Source: Fortiea sp. LEGE XX443 (GTDB lineage: Bacteria > Cyanobacteriota > Cyanobacteriia > Cyanobacteriales > Nostocaceae). From it: a stretch of 45,984 bases of DNA. Position numbers and translations under genes: made by a program. Below are positions 1-7,873 of this stretch, piece by piece (position 1 is the first letter of the stretch; each line of letters starts with the position of its first letter). Under the pieces are notes generated by a model. That model had not been told where the DNA came from and searched no databases. It saw nothing but the letters and a program-made list of their open reading frames with translations. Location: positions 1 through 45,984 of the forward strand of contig NZ_JADEXZ010000049.1 in NCBI RefSeq assembly GCF_015206815.1, in the 5' to 3' direction.

Positions 1-2
1 CT

Positions 3-80
3 AATTCACATTTGTTACTGGGATTCAATCATTTAATTGCAGCCATGAATCAATTTAAACCCTTTTATGCTTCTGGATGA
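3..80 (+). CDS. 3' end of an unidentified gene (partial)
   Basis: An open frame enters from the left edge and runs 25 codons to a TGA at 78-80. The peptide reads NSHLLLGFNHLIAAM and then NQFKPFYASG, which has the composition of a real protein C-terminus, and none of the other frames here looks coding. I do not recognise the family. The start and nearly all of the gene lie outside the window, so no function is offered. Confidence 0.4.
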   Translation, partial: NSHLLLGFNHLIAAMNQFKPFYASG

Positions 81-176
81 TTTAGCTCCTGAACTACTTG
101 CTTATTCCGGAAAGTGACAGAAGAGGGCTAACACCGACCTACTTAGTCGAAATTAACCTTAACGCACTCTACTGAA

Positions 177-797
177 CTACAGCCACGCGCGTAACTTTTT
201 GTGTACCTTGGACAAATACCACATATAATCATCAATTTGATATTTATCCGCAGCATTGACTATATATTCTTGAGCTAAGTTTAGATTGCTTTCAGATTCA
301 TAATATAATCCCACGTAAAGATGACTATAAAACTGACCACGAATTCCTTCTGATTGACCAACCTTTAAAACTTCATCTGGTGTACACTTTCTAGCAAATA
401 AATCATAGACAAATTGCATTACACGTCTAGGATCATTTTTCACTGTTAATAGGGATTTTGATGCTGCATTTGTACCTACTAAACGAGCCATACAAATATA
501 TCGCCACACTGTTTCTTCTACATCATTAGTGTTTACAGTTAAATCAATTTCAAACTGTTGAGCGCCTTCGGCAAATCTTTCAGCATAATAGTACGATAAG
601 CCACGTTGCCAAAGGTATGACTTCAGTCTAGAATCTAGCTTTTCTGCTGTATCAAAATCTTGAATAGATTCGTCAATTTTGGCTAACTGAAATTGAATCA
701 TACCTCGCCGAATATAAGCTTTGGGATTGTTAGGCTGATTGTGGATCATATCGTTCCACTGTTGAAGTTGATGTTCTAAAGAATGATTAAAAAGCAT
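177..797 (-). CDS. TPR-repeat protein (NlpI-like scaffold)
   Basis: This 206-residue protein begins with tetratricopeptide helices: repeats at about residues 8-40 (NNPKAYIRRGMIQFQLAKI) and 41-75, and a weaker pair around 150-195 (GQFYSHLYVGLYYESESNL). No signal peptide or membrane segment is visible, so it is probably cytoplasmic. TPR proteins act as protein-protein docking surfaces, and the length and layout resemble small NlpI-like TPR proteins of cyanobacteria. The ATG at 795-797 is the first in frame. A possible 36-codon ORF lies 33 bp upstream on the same strand. The partner is unknown. Confidence 0.8.
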   Translation of the reverse strand: MLFNHSLEHQLQQWNDMIHNQPNNPKAYIRRGMIQFQLAKIDESIQDFDTAEKLDSRLKSYLWQRGLSYYYAERFAEGAQQFEIDLTVNTNDVEETVWRYICMARLVGTNAASKSLLTVKNDPRRVMQFVYDLFARKCTPDEVLKVGQSEGIRGQFYSHLYVGLYYESESNLNLAQEYIVNAADKYQIDDYMWYLSKVHKKLRAWL

Positions 798-829
798 GAA
801 TTAGCTCAAATGATGTGCGTTAATTTGCA

Positions 830-940
830 TCATTTCAGTATGAGTGAGGAATCGTCAATATTCGCTAGAATAAATTTTTCTGCTACCTCATGCACCTCAG
901 TATCTTCAGTGACTCGTTGCTTATCCCAAGGCAAACTCAT
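830..940 (-). CDS. possible 36-residue small protein
   Basis: A short frame starts at the ATG 938-940, just after a purine-rich GGGAGAG, and reads MSLPWDKQRVTEDTEVHEVA followed by a hydrophilic tail ending ...SSLILK. Residue composition and codon use look coding, and the opposite-strand frame looks poor. It lies 33 bp upstream of the TPR gene on the same strand and could be co-transcribed with it. It has no recognisable domain and could equally be the eroded end of an older gene. Confidence 0.3.
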   Translation of the reverse strand: MSLPWDKQRVTEDTEVHEVAEKFILANIDDSSLILK

Positions 941-978
941 CTCTCCCAGTGACTTCTTCAAAATAAAATGCTAAATCA

Positions 979-1002
979 AGAGACGCGAAATTTCGCGTCT
1001 CT
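979..1002. repeat. perfect 24-bp palindrome (dispersed Nostocales-type repeat)
   Basis: AGAGACGCGAAA is followed directly by its exact reverse complement TTTCGCGTCTCT. Intergenic palindromes built on AGACGCG/CGCGTCT are common dispersed repeats in Nostoc-type genomes. There is no loop and no T-run, so it is not a normal terminator. Confidence 0.7.
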
Positions 1003-1114
1003 TCATAACATAAGTTTAGATAGTTGGCATTGATGGTATTATAGTCTTTCTGTTTTGCTGCTATGACATTAGAGCGATCGCTATCCCAGAAATCTGCTGT
1101 AATACCTCGCAATT

Positions 1115-2611
1115 TTATTTTTCTTGATCAGATTTTTCTCTTTCTTCCTTTACTTCGCGTAACTTTTGGATTAGTTGACGATCAGGTTCTTTAGACGACG
1201 ATAGTTGATTACTATTAGTTATCGGTGTAGCTGATGGTTTGATGGTTGCTGACGGTGTTGGTGTTGGCTGAAGGTTATTGGTTGCTGGTGTGAACGATGG
1301 TTTAGCAGTCGTTGATGGCGTAGGTTTTAGCTGATTACTATTACCTGCTGGTATAATAACAGGCTGGCTACCTGTTGTGGGTTTAGATAATGGTTGAGTC
1401 GTGACTGATGGTGTTTGTGTCGGCTCTGGAGTCTCTCCAGCAGTTGTGCTACTGTCTTGGAAACGTAAGCTAAATGGATAACGGCTAATTTTTTTATCTC
1501 CCTTCAGAGATTTGCCATTGAAATACTGCCTTGCTTTTAATTGCAGTGCAGGAGAAAGTAATTTGTCTTGGAATTTGATATCTAAGACTTTGCCATCTGG
1601 ATCTATTACTAAAAAGCCTAAAACCGTACCTTCCACACCCGCTTTACTCACAGAAACAGTGTCTCGAATCACCCCTTTTTCTTCCGAATTGGGGTACTGC
1701 TGCTGGAGTGCTTGTCTTAGTTCTTCGTAAGATTTTACTTGGGCTATCAGTGTCTGGTTGGCTGTTTTTGTGGGCAATTCAGGCAAGTTGGGTGTATTTA
1801 TTGGCTGTAAATTAGGCTGACTTGCCGTTGATGATGTCGTATTATCTCCAGCTTTGGGAGTTTGAGCGATATCAGTTTCTGAAGTCTGGTTTGGAATAAC
1901 TGATACATTATTCTCATTCTCAGGCTGTATGGATTGTGGAATAATTCTGCTATTTGCGGTTGTAATATTTGGGTTAGAAGCCGGATTGGGAATTGGCGTA
2001 TTCAGCAATTCTGGAGGGATTTTCGCCGGTGGTAGTTCTGGTAATTTTTCTACTGGTAGTTGTTGTGATCTCTCTGGAATTATCGGCTTTTCATCAAAAT
2101 TAGGAACTGATGAAGTAAATTGTTGGCTATCAGCTTTAAAACCAGAATTGTCAAATTGAAAATCTGGTTTGGGAGTCTGTAAAGACTGTCTTGTAGGTAA
2201 TGAAGAAACGCGGTAGTTATTAGAGGTTGTAGGTAAAGATGGTAGTACTGGCTGCGTATAACTAGACGGTGGTAACGGAGGCAGTACAGTTGACTGGGTG
2301 TATAAACTAGGTGGTGGTACTTGTGGTTGTAGGGCTAGTTGCTGTTGCTGCGGAAATCTTGGTAGTTGTGGTTGAACAGCAAATTGAGATGTACCTGGAG
2401 TTTGAGGTAAACGATTTTGATCAGCTTGGCTCAATTCTAAAATGCCAACTGATTTTGAAGACGCTGTTTCTTTAGGTTTATTAGGATCTACAGGCATTAA
2501 TGGCACAATCAATGCAATAGCGCCATGAATACCAATTGAGGCTATAGCTGCTATGCCAGTTGGCTGGCTTAAAATTTCTGGTATATTTTTTAGTAGGGAG
2601 ATGTAAGACAT
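1115..2611 (-). CDS. TonB-like proline-rich envelope protein
   Basis: The 498-residue protein has the layout of a TonB energy transducer. A short cytoplasmic start and one membrane anchor (about residues 16-40, IAAIASIGIHGAIALIVPLM) are followed by some 230 residues rich in Pro, Gln and Ser that could span the periplasm. A small folded domain at about 290-390 (VLGFLVIDPDGKVLDIKF) resembles a TonB C-terminal domain. A second low-complexity Pro/Thr tail of about 100 residues follows, which ordinary TonB lacks. In TonB the C-terminal domain contacts outer-membrane transporters; no ExbB/ExbD or receptor gene lies nearby, so that role is inferred. The gene stands alone; the ATG is at 2609-2611. 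Confidence 0.6.
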   Translation of the reverse strand: MSYISLLKNIPEILSQPTGIAAIASIGIHGAIALIVPLMPVDPNKPKETASSKSVGILELSQADQNRLPQTPGTSQFAVQPQLPRFPQQQQLALQPQVPPPSLYTQSTVLPPLPPSSYTQPVLPSLPTTSNNYRVSSLPTRQSLQTPKPDFQFDNSGFKADSQQFTSSVPNFDEKPIIPERSQQLPVEKLPELPPAKIPPELLNTPIPNPASNPNITTANSRIIPQSIQPENENNVSVIPNQTSETDIAQTPKAGDNTTSSTASQPNLQPINTPNLPELPTKTANQTLIAQVKSYEELRQALQQQYPNSEEKGVIRDTVSVSKAGVEGTVLGFLVIDPDGKVLDIKFQDKLLSPALQLKARQYFNGKSLKGDKKISRYPFSLRFQDSSTTAGETPEPTQTPSVTTQPLSKPTTGSQPVIIPAGNSNQLKPTPSTTAKPSFTPATNNLQPTPTPSATIKPSATPITNSNQLSSSKEPDRQLIQKLREVKEEREKSDQEK

Positions 2612-3164
2612 AGCTATTATCGTTCACTCGGCTCAGTTGCAGTTTATTGGCAAATCAATATTATTTTGATGTCACAAATGCGTCCTTTTAAAGATAATAA
2701 CTTCCTGGGTAGAACTCAAAATGGTAAGAGTTAAATTTTTTGTAAAGTTCTAATTTTTAAATGACGCAATCTTGTCTTTTTAGGTGGCACTTGCAAATCA
2801 ATCTAGGAGATAGTTATCACTTTGACTAAGTGCTATTTTCCGATATATTTACACAATCCAAGCTGACAATTACGTTAGTTGCCAATGAAGTTGAACGCAT
2901 CAGTCTAAAGATATATCCATCTAAGATATTACCGGAATAAACTATTGGTCTAAGTGTTTTTCAGTCATCTTAGATTTTGTAGTAGATGTTTAGCTCGCTG
3001 GTTGCAAAAAATTGCATACAAATGACATATTATCACATCAGCTAGTTATAAATTGTGGCCAAATTGGCTTTTTCTGTAATAGATGATGACAAACAAGCCA
3101 TCCAGGTTTCCTGATGTTTTTGTGACATCATTTCCAATTAAAAACTCTTTATTTAAATTTCAAA
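2612..3164. other. AT-rich intergenic region, no gene seen
   Basis: This 553-bp spacer separates the divergent TonB-like and lipase genes and must hold both promoters. A frame running from 3083 into the lipase gene is a shadow. No RNA gene, repeat or strong hairpin was found. Confidence 0.6.
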
Positions 3165-3860
3165 ATGCTGTTACCTACAGTTATTGTGCCTGGATATTTG
3201 GAAAGTGCGATCGCCTACCTCCCTCTAGAAACATCCCTAAAACAGTTGGGTTTTCCCACAGTTACAGTACCACTGCGAAGGCGCGACTGGCTACCTACGA
3301 TAGGTGGCAGACCTGTCACACCAATTTTGCAGCAGCTAGACTTCACTGTTAAAAAAATATTGCAGGAATATCAAGCTAATCAAATCAACTTAATAGGACA
3401 TTCAGCCGGTGGTTGGATTTCCCGGATTTATTTGGGAGAAAAGCCTTACTCAGCACCCGGTCAAACTAACCCATTTGTTTGGAATGCTCACCCTTTAGTT
3501 GCTTCTGTGATTACCCTTGGCACACCTCATATCAGTCAAGAACGCTGGACACGCTGGAATCTAGACTTTGTGACAAATAACTACCCAGGAGCATTTTACA
3601 AAAATGTGCGCTATGTATGTGTCGCAGGCAAAACCATCTTTGGCGAGCGGCGGCCTGGTAGTTGGTTAGCCTACAGCAGTTATCAGTTAACTTGTGGTCA
3701 AGGTAACACTTGGGGAGATGGAATTACCCCTATTGCATCAGCCCATCTAGCAGGGGCAGAGAATCTCATCATTGAAGGCGTGAGACACTCGCCCAGAAGC
3801 CCCAGAATTTGGTACGGCTCGCCAGAACCGCTAAAAGTTTGGGTAAAATATTTGATTTAA
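3165..3860 (+). CDS. alpha/beta-hydrolase lipase/esterase
   Basis: This 231-residue serine hydrolase has a lipase-type start (TVIVPGYLES, oxyanion region) and the nucleophile elbow GHSAGG with Ser80. The probable acid is Asp185 in the motif WGDGITP, and the catalytic His is 208 (GVRHSP). The layout matches short cyanobacterial lipases related to triacylglycerol lipases and PGAP1-like esterases. There is no signal peptide, so it probably acts in the cytoplasm or at a membrane surface. The substrate is unknown. The ATG at 3165 has no clear Shine-Dalgarno sequence. A cytochrome b-like gene follows about 100 bp downstream on the same strand. Confidence 0.8.
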   Translation: MLLPTVIVPGYLESAIAYLPLETSLKQLGFPTVTVPLRRRDWLPTIGGRPVTPILQQLDFTVKKILQEYQANQINLIGHSAGGWISRIYLGEKPYSAPGQTNPFVWNAHPLVASVITLGTPHISQERWTRWNLDFVTNNYPGAFYKNVRYVCVAGKTIFGERRPGSWLAYSSYQLTCGQGNTWGDGITPIASAHLAGAENLIIEGVRHSPRSPRIWYGSPEPLKVWVKYLI

Positions 3861-3958
3861 AAATTTTATATTTATTTGATTAATGCAAAAAATATTTATA
3901 TTTAATGGGTAAAATGTAATAAAAATACATATTTAACAAATAACAGGAGGGGTGAACC

Positions 3959-4594
3959 ATGCAAAGCACCCAATTCGGGAGAATTTTGCAGCGACTCGCA
4001 ACGATATTATCAGTCGTAATTCTGACCCTGTGCTTGATTTATACCACCACTGGCATTTTGCTGTCTTTTTACTACGAACCAACAGCTGGTGGTGCTTACA
4101 ATTCTCTAAAAATGATTAATATCCAAATACCATACGGCTGGTTGTTTTACAGAACCCATGAGATTGCGGGTAATGCTGTAATTGCGATCGCTCTTGTGCA
4201 AATTGTGGTGATGTTTTTAGGGCGACAATTTAGTAAGAGTTGGCTAATTGCTTGGGTTAGTGGAATTTTACTCACCCTCAGTGCGATCGGGTTAGATTGG
4301 ACAGCAATGCTCCTCGATTGGACACAAGAGGGATACTGGCGTTTCAGCATTGAGTTGGGAACCATCGAAGCAATTCCCTTGATTGGTGGGCAATTACGAA
4401 ATATCCTAACTGGTGGTGGAGCCATTAACAGCCTGACAGTTGAACATCTTTACACCATCCACAGTTATGTTATTGCTGCTGCAACCCTAATTCTGGCTGT
4501 AGTGCATTTACTTGCTCTACTTTGGCAAGAACAGCAAATTTATACAGCACAAAAATTGCATCAACTTCCAGAAACTTCACTGGTAGAGAGTTGA
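3959..4594 (+). CDS. cytochrome b6-like membrane protein (PetB homologue, divergent)
   Basis: The 211-residue protein aligns by eye along the whole of cytochrome b6. Matching segments are TGILLSFYYEPT (helix A end), RTHEIAGN (helix B), the GYW...IELGTIEAIPLIGG stretch, and HLYTIHSYV...VVHLL (helix D). Four membrane helices are expected. Of the four heme-ligand histidines, H67, H168 and H183 are present, but the position 14 residues after H67 is Gln81. No cysteine sits where PetB carries its heme-c attachment. It is therefore a paralogue, probably binding at least one b-heme in an electron-transfer or membrane-sensor role, and not the photosynthetic b6 itself. A strong AGGAGGGG ribosome site precedes the ATG. 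The last 34 bp overlap the end of the convergent antiporter gene. Confidence 0.75.
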   Translation: MQSTQFGRILQRLATILSVVILTLCLIYTTTGILLSFYYEPTAGGAYNSLKMINIQIPYGWLFYRTHEIAGNAVIAIALVQIVVMFLGRQFSKSWLIAWVSGILLTLSAIGLDWTAMLLDWTQEGYWRFSIELGTIEAIPLIGGQLRNILTGGGAINSLTVEHLYTIHSYVIAAATLILAVVHLLALLWQEQQIYTAQKLHQLPETSLVES

Positions 4595-6483
4595 GCCAAA
4601 GTTGGTACAGGCAATTCTTCTACCTCCGGTAACTTTTCTACAGCTAAGAGAGTAGATTGACTAGCACCAGATAAGCGTTTTAAGAGATTTGGTCTGGGGT
4701 CATGTAATAAATAGATAATGCGATCGCCTATTTCCCAGTTTTGGCTCGCTGGCATAACTTGTAGACGTTCTTCTCGTTCTAATAGCAGCGGTATTAATAC
4801 CCCAGTCCGAATCTTTTCTTGTATGCGGTCTTGTTGGCTATCAAACTCATCTGCATCCAATGTAGTTGTCCCCAACTTTACGCTTCCCTCATTTAAGTAC
4901 TCATTCCACATCTTAATTGTTAAATCAGCAGCAAAAGCTTGGTTAACCGTGTTTTGATTGGCAGAATTGCTCGTTTGCGGATCACGGGGAAAAACGGCTA
5001 ATACACGCGGCGGGTTAAATTCCTCAGCCGCACGTTGCGCCAAGACAAAGTTTACCTCACCGTTACTTGTCATTGCTAAAAAAGTTCCCATAGAAGCCAG
5101 TCCCGCTTCTTCCAAAACTCCAGTGTCAAGAGCGCTACTAGCAATCACTCGAATATTTTGCTCTGCTGCTTTTTCACGACGTTCCGGGTCTGTATCAATC
5201 ATCACAACAGATTCCCCCCGTTCTTGAAATAAACGAGCAATTAACAAACTCAAGGGATTACAGCCGACAATCACCACCCCAGTTGCATCTTTGGAGGTGA
5301 TTTGCAATAACTGTGCAATTCCGCCAGCTGTTAAACCTTGACAAACTACCGTCATGATGATGGTCAGAAACACTAAAGCTTTAATGGCATCGCCACCATT
5401 GATCCCATGCTGCGTTAGTAAAATTGCGAATAATGAAGCAACAGAAGCAGAAACAATTCCTCTAGGAGCCACCCAGCTTAAAAATAATTTCTGTCGCCAG
5501 TTGAGGTTACTGTTCCAGGTGCAGGCCAGGATGTTAATTGGACGAACTACGAACATCAACACTAAAACAGTCAACACACTACCCCAACCTAAAGCAAACA
5601 CACTAGCAATGGATAAATCAGCCGCTAACAGAATGAAGAGTACGGAAACGCTGAGAATTGTTAACTGACCTTTAAAACTGCGTAACAGGCGTTCTTCAGG
5701 TACCGAAGAGTTGGCAAAAACTGCTCCTGCTACTACTGTTGTCATTACTCCCGATTCAGTACGAATCGTCTGTGCGAGAGAAAACAAACCCCAGAGTATT
5801 GCCAACACAACAAGGTTTTTCAACTCAAAGGACAGCAAACTAGCACGTTTGAAAATCAAGCTCATCAGGTAGCCGCCGATCGCACCAATTCCTGCACCTA
5901 CCCCCAAACGCATCAGCAAACCAACAATGGCGTTAACTGGGTCAGCATCACCGTTAACAATTGTATCTAAGACAACGAAGGCAAGAATAGCTCCTACTGG
6001 GTCAATTAAAACTCCTTCTCCTTCTAAAAGCGTTGCAACTTGTCGATCTACGCTAATTTGCTTGAGCAGAGGCCCAACCACCGTGGGGCCTGTTACCACG
6101 ACGATGGAAGCGTAGAGGAAAGCTATATTCCAAGGAAATTCACCCAGCCAATGAGCCGCCATACTACCCCCTAGTAGGGTGATCAGCGTTCCTAGGGTAA
6201 CAAGTAATTGCAGACTAACTGAAACCCTGCCTAATTCTCGCAAATCTAAATTTAGTCCACCTTCAAACAGGATGATAGCCGTCGCTAGGGAAACAATCAC
6301 TTCTAAACCTATACCTAGCAAATGTGGGTGCAACAACCCCAGACCATCAGATCCGAGGAGAATGCCCAACATTAGCAACAAAACGATACTAGGTAAACGC
6401 AAGTATGCAGCCATCACTTGAGAGCTAATACCTGCTACGACAGCGATCACCATCTGTAAGGTGATTTCAAGAGATGCTTCCAT
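4561..6483 (-). CDS. cation/proton antiporter with TrkA-N domain (NhaP/CPA type)
   Basis: Residues 1 to about 390 form a twelve-helix antiporter domain with the family motifs FEGGLNLD (73-80), TGPTVVGP (131-138) and GEGVLIDPVGA (155-165), where Asp161 is the likely ion-binding residue. Residues from about 400 onward form a Rossmann TrkA-N domain (VVIVGCNPLSLLIARLF) that in related transporters binds NAD(H) or nucleotides and gates transport. The protein probably exchanges Na+ or K+ for protons in the plasma membrane. At 640 residues it is typical of cyanobacterial NhaP/CvrA-like proteins. The ATG is at 6481-6483, and the 3' end overlaps the convergent cytochrome b-like gene. Confidence 0.85.
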   Translation of the reverse strand: MEASLEITLQMVIAVVAGISSQVMAAYLRLPSIVLLLMLGILLGSDGLGLLHPHLLGIGLEVIVSLATAIILFEGGLNLDLRELGRVSVSLQLLVTLGTLITLLGGSMAAHWLGEFPWNIAFLYASIVVVTGPTVVGPLLKQISVDRQVATLLEGEGVLIDPVGAILAFVVLDTIVNGDADPVNAIVGLLMRLGVGAGIGAIGGYLMSLIFKRASLLSFELKNLVVLAILWGLFSLAQTIRTESGVMTTVVAGAVFANSSVPEERLLRSFKGQLTILSVSVLFILLAADLSIASVFALGWGSVLTVLVLMFVVRPINILACTWNSNLNWRQKLFLSWVAPRGIVSASVASLFAILLTQHGINGGDAIKALVFLTIIMTVVCQGLTAGGIAQLLQITSKDATGVVIVGCNPLSLLIARLFQERGESVVMIDTDPERREKAAEQNIRVIASSALDTGVLEEAGLASMGTFLAMTSNGEVNFVLAQRAAEEFNPPRVLAVFPRDPQTSNSANQNTVNQAFAADLTIKMWNEYLNEGSVKLGTTTLDADEFDSQQDRIQEKIRTGVLIPLLLEREERLQVMPASQNWEIGDRIIYLLHDPRPNLLKRLSGASQSTLLAVEKLPEVEELPVPTLAQLSTSEVSGS

Positions 6484-6802
6484 GTTCTAGATTTTGAGGA
6501 ATAAATTTCAAAATCTCTTGTAAAGAAGTGTAAAGATTACTTCTACAGAGTACAACATTAAACTCTTTGTACCTGATTAGATTGCGATTTTCTTTCATAC
6601 TCGGTTTTGTACGATACTCTATTGTCCTCTAGTTCCCAAGAAAGTGGTAGTTTGTTAATCATCAATAGTCATTTTTATTCTCCCCCCTGCGCCCTCCCTT
6701 TTCTTCCTGGATCTTAGTGAATCTGCAATAAAAATTGTTTTTTGTAAAAGCTGTTGACATAACTTGAAAAATTAGTTAACCTGTAAAAGGTTTGATTGAA
6801 AT

Positions 6803-6875
6803 GCCCCCATCGTCTAGAGGCCTAGGACACCTCCCTTTCACGGAGGCGACGGGGATTCGAATTCCCCTGGGGGTA
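6803..6875 (+). tRNA. tRNA-Glu (UUC), copy 1
   Basis: This 73-nt gene folds as a full cloverleaf. The acceptor is GCCCCCA/TGGGGGT with the G1-U72 wobble typical of cyanobacterial and plastid tRNA-Glu, the discriminator is A, and the T-loop is TTCGAAT. The anticodon TTC lies at 6837-6839 in the loop CTTTCAC. No CCA is encoded. In cyanobacteria glutamyl-tRNA also feeds 5-aminolevulinate synthesis for chlorophyll, heme and bilins. An identical copy lies 64 bp downstream. Confidence 0.95.
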
Positions 6876-6939
6876 CTTAAACAAGGCTTGGTCAAACCAA
6901 CTCATTTTTATACAGCTTATTTGCTGAGTAAAGTCTTAT

Positions 6940-7012
6940 GCCCCCATCGTCTAGAGGCCTAGGACACCTCCCTTTCACGGAGGCGACGGGGATTCGAATT
7001 CCCCTGGGGGTA
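6940..7012 (+). tRNA. tRNA-Glu (UUC), copy 2 (identical)
   Basis: Every base of this 73-nt gene matches copy 1, and the identity extends into the two preceding bases (AT) and the CTT that follows. The anticodon TTC is at 6974-6976. The 64-bp spacer is unrelated sequence without a terminator, so both may be processed from one transcript. Confidence 0.95.
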
Positions 7013-7223
7013 CTTTAATTCCGACTTTCCGCACTTCACCGTGTAATACGCGTAGATTTCCAAAATCTACCTGATAATCGTTAAATAAACAACAAAAACC
7101 ACAGATTATTTTCAGTACTTATTCTTAAAAGCTTGGGGGTTATTAGGAATAATTCTTGAAAATCAAGATAATACATTTTGAAGTGCGGAATATGGGTTAA
7201 TTCAATAGATATAGTTTTAAAAG

Positions 7224-7265
7224 TCAAGCTTTCCTGTTTGCTGTTAATTAATCAGAAAAGCTTGA
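7224..7265 (-). terminator. hairpin after the START-protein gene
   Basis: On the minus strand TCAAGCTTTTCTG pairs with CAGGAAAGCTTGA (13 bp, one G-U), followed by CTTTTAAAA. It begins 12 bp after the stop of the START-domain gene and suits termination of the kinase-START operon. The T-run is interrupted. Confidence 0.55.
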
Positions 7266-7277
7266 TCAAAAGTTTTA

Positions 7278-7865
7278 CTATGCCAACTGTTCTACACGCT
7301 GGTAGATCGCTAAAAGATTTAACTGTAAATCTTTACTCAGACGACGTTCAATGATGGTAACAGGCATAGTTAATTTTGGCCAAATCTGGATTGTGTAGCA
7401 AAGATTAGTTCCTATGATTCCATCAAGAGAGTAAGGTTCTAGGTTCCAACTACCAGAAAAGTCTTTAAAATCTCCCTCAACCATTGAGAAAGTTATTTCT
7501 TTGGGAAAATATTCTTCCAAATCTAAAACTACACGCGCACAAAAATTGAAAGTCAATAAGCGTTGAGAACCTACTTGCTCAAGCCTAATACCACCGTCAG
7601 GATGCTCCAGTAAACGACTTTTAGCTAAATTAGGGATGAAGTCAACCAAAGCTTCATAATCTGTCAGCACTTTCCATATACGTTCTATGGGATGAGGGAT
7701 ATGAATCTTAGCAGAAATTTGCCGCTGTCGCTCTGCTATTCTTTCGATTTGGATAGCCACAGGCGGCAAATTAGCTGTGTTGACAACCAAGTTGTCTTCT
7801 CGGCTCGTGTCATCATCAGCGGCGCTAGGATTGGGATTTAATGTGGAGTTGTGTTCTTCAGTCAC
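7278..7865 (-). CDS. SRPBCC/START-like protein (polyketide cyclase/COQ10 family)
   Basis: This 195-residue protein has an acidic, unstructured N-terminus (about 1-50) and then a helix-grip domain with the signature IPHPIERIWKVLTDYEALVD, followed by the usual alternating strands and a long C-terminal helix (VTIIERRLSKDLQLNLLAIY). The family binds hydrophobic ligands such as lipids, quinones or pigments; the ligand here is unknown. The start is a GTG at 7863-7865, only 8 bp after the stop of the sensor-kinase gene, so the two are almost surely co-transcribed. No clear ribosome site is visible, which suggests translational coupling. Confidence 0.8.
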   Translation of the reverse strand: MTEEHNSTLNPNPSAADDDTSREDNLVVNTANLPPVAIQIERIAERQRQISAKIHIPHPIERIWKVLTDYEALVDFIPNLAKSRLLEHPDGGIRLEQVGSQRLLTFNFCARVVLDLEEYFPKEITFSMVEGDFKDFSGSWNLEPYSLDGIIGTNLCYTIQIWPKLTMPVTIIERRLSKDLQLNLLAIYQRVEQLA

Positions 7866-7873
7866 GATCTAAA

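Noticed and set aside
3083-3352. 89-codon frame overlapping the lipase start
   Set aside because: It is a shadow in another frame of the lipase gene, whose catalytic motifs fix the true frame.
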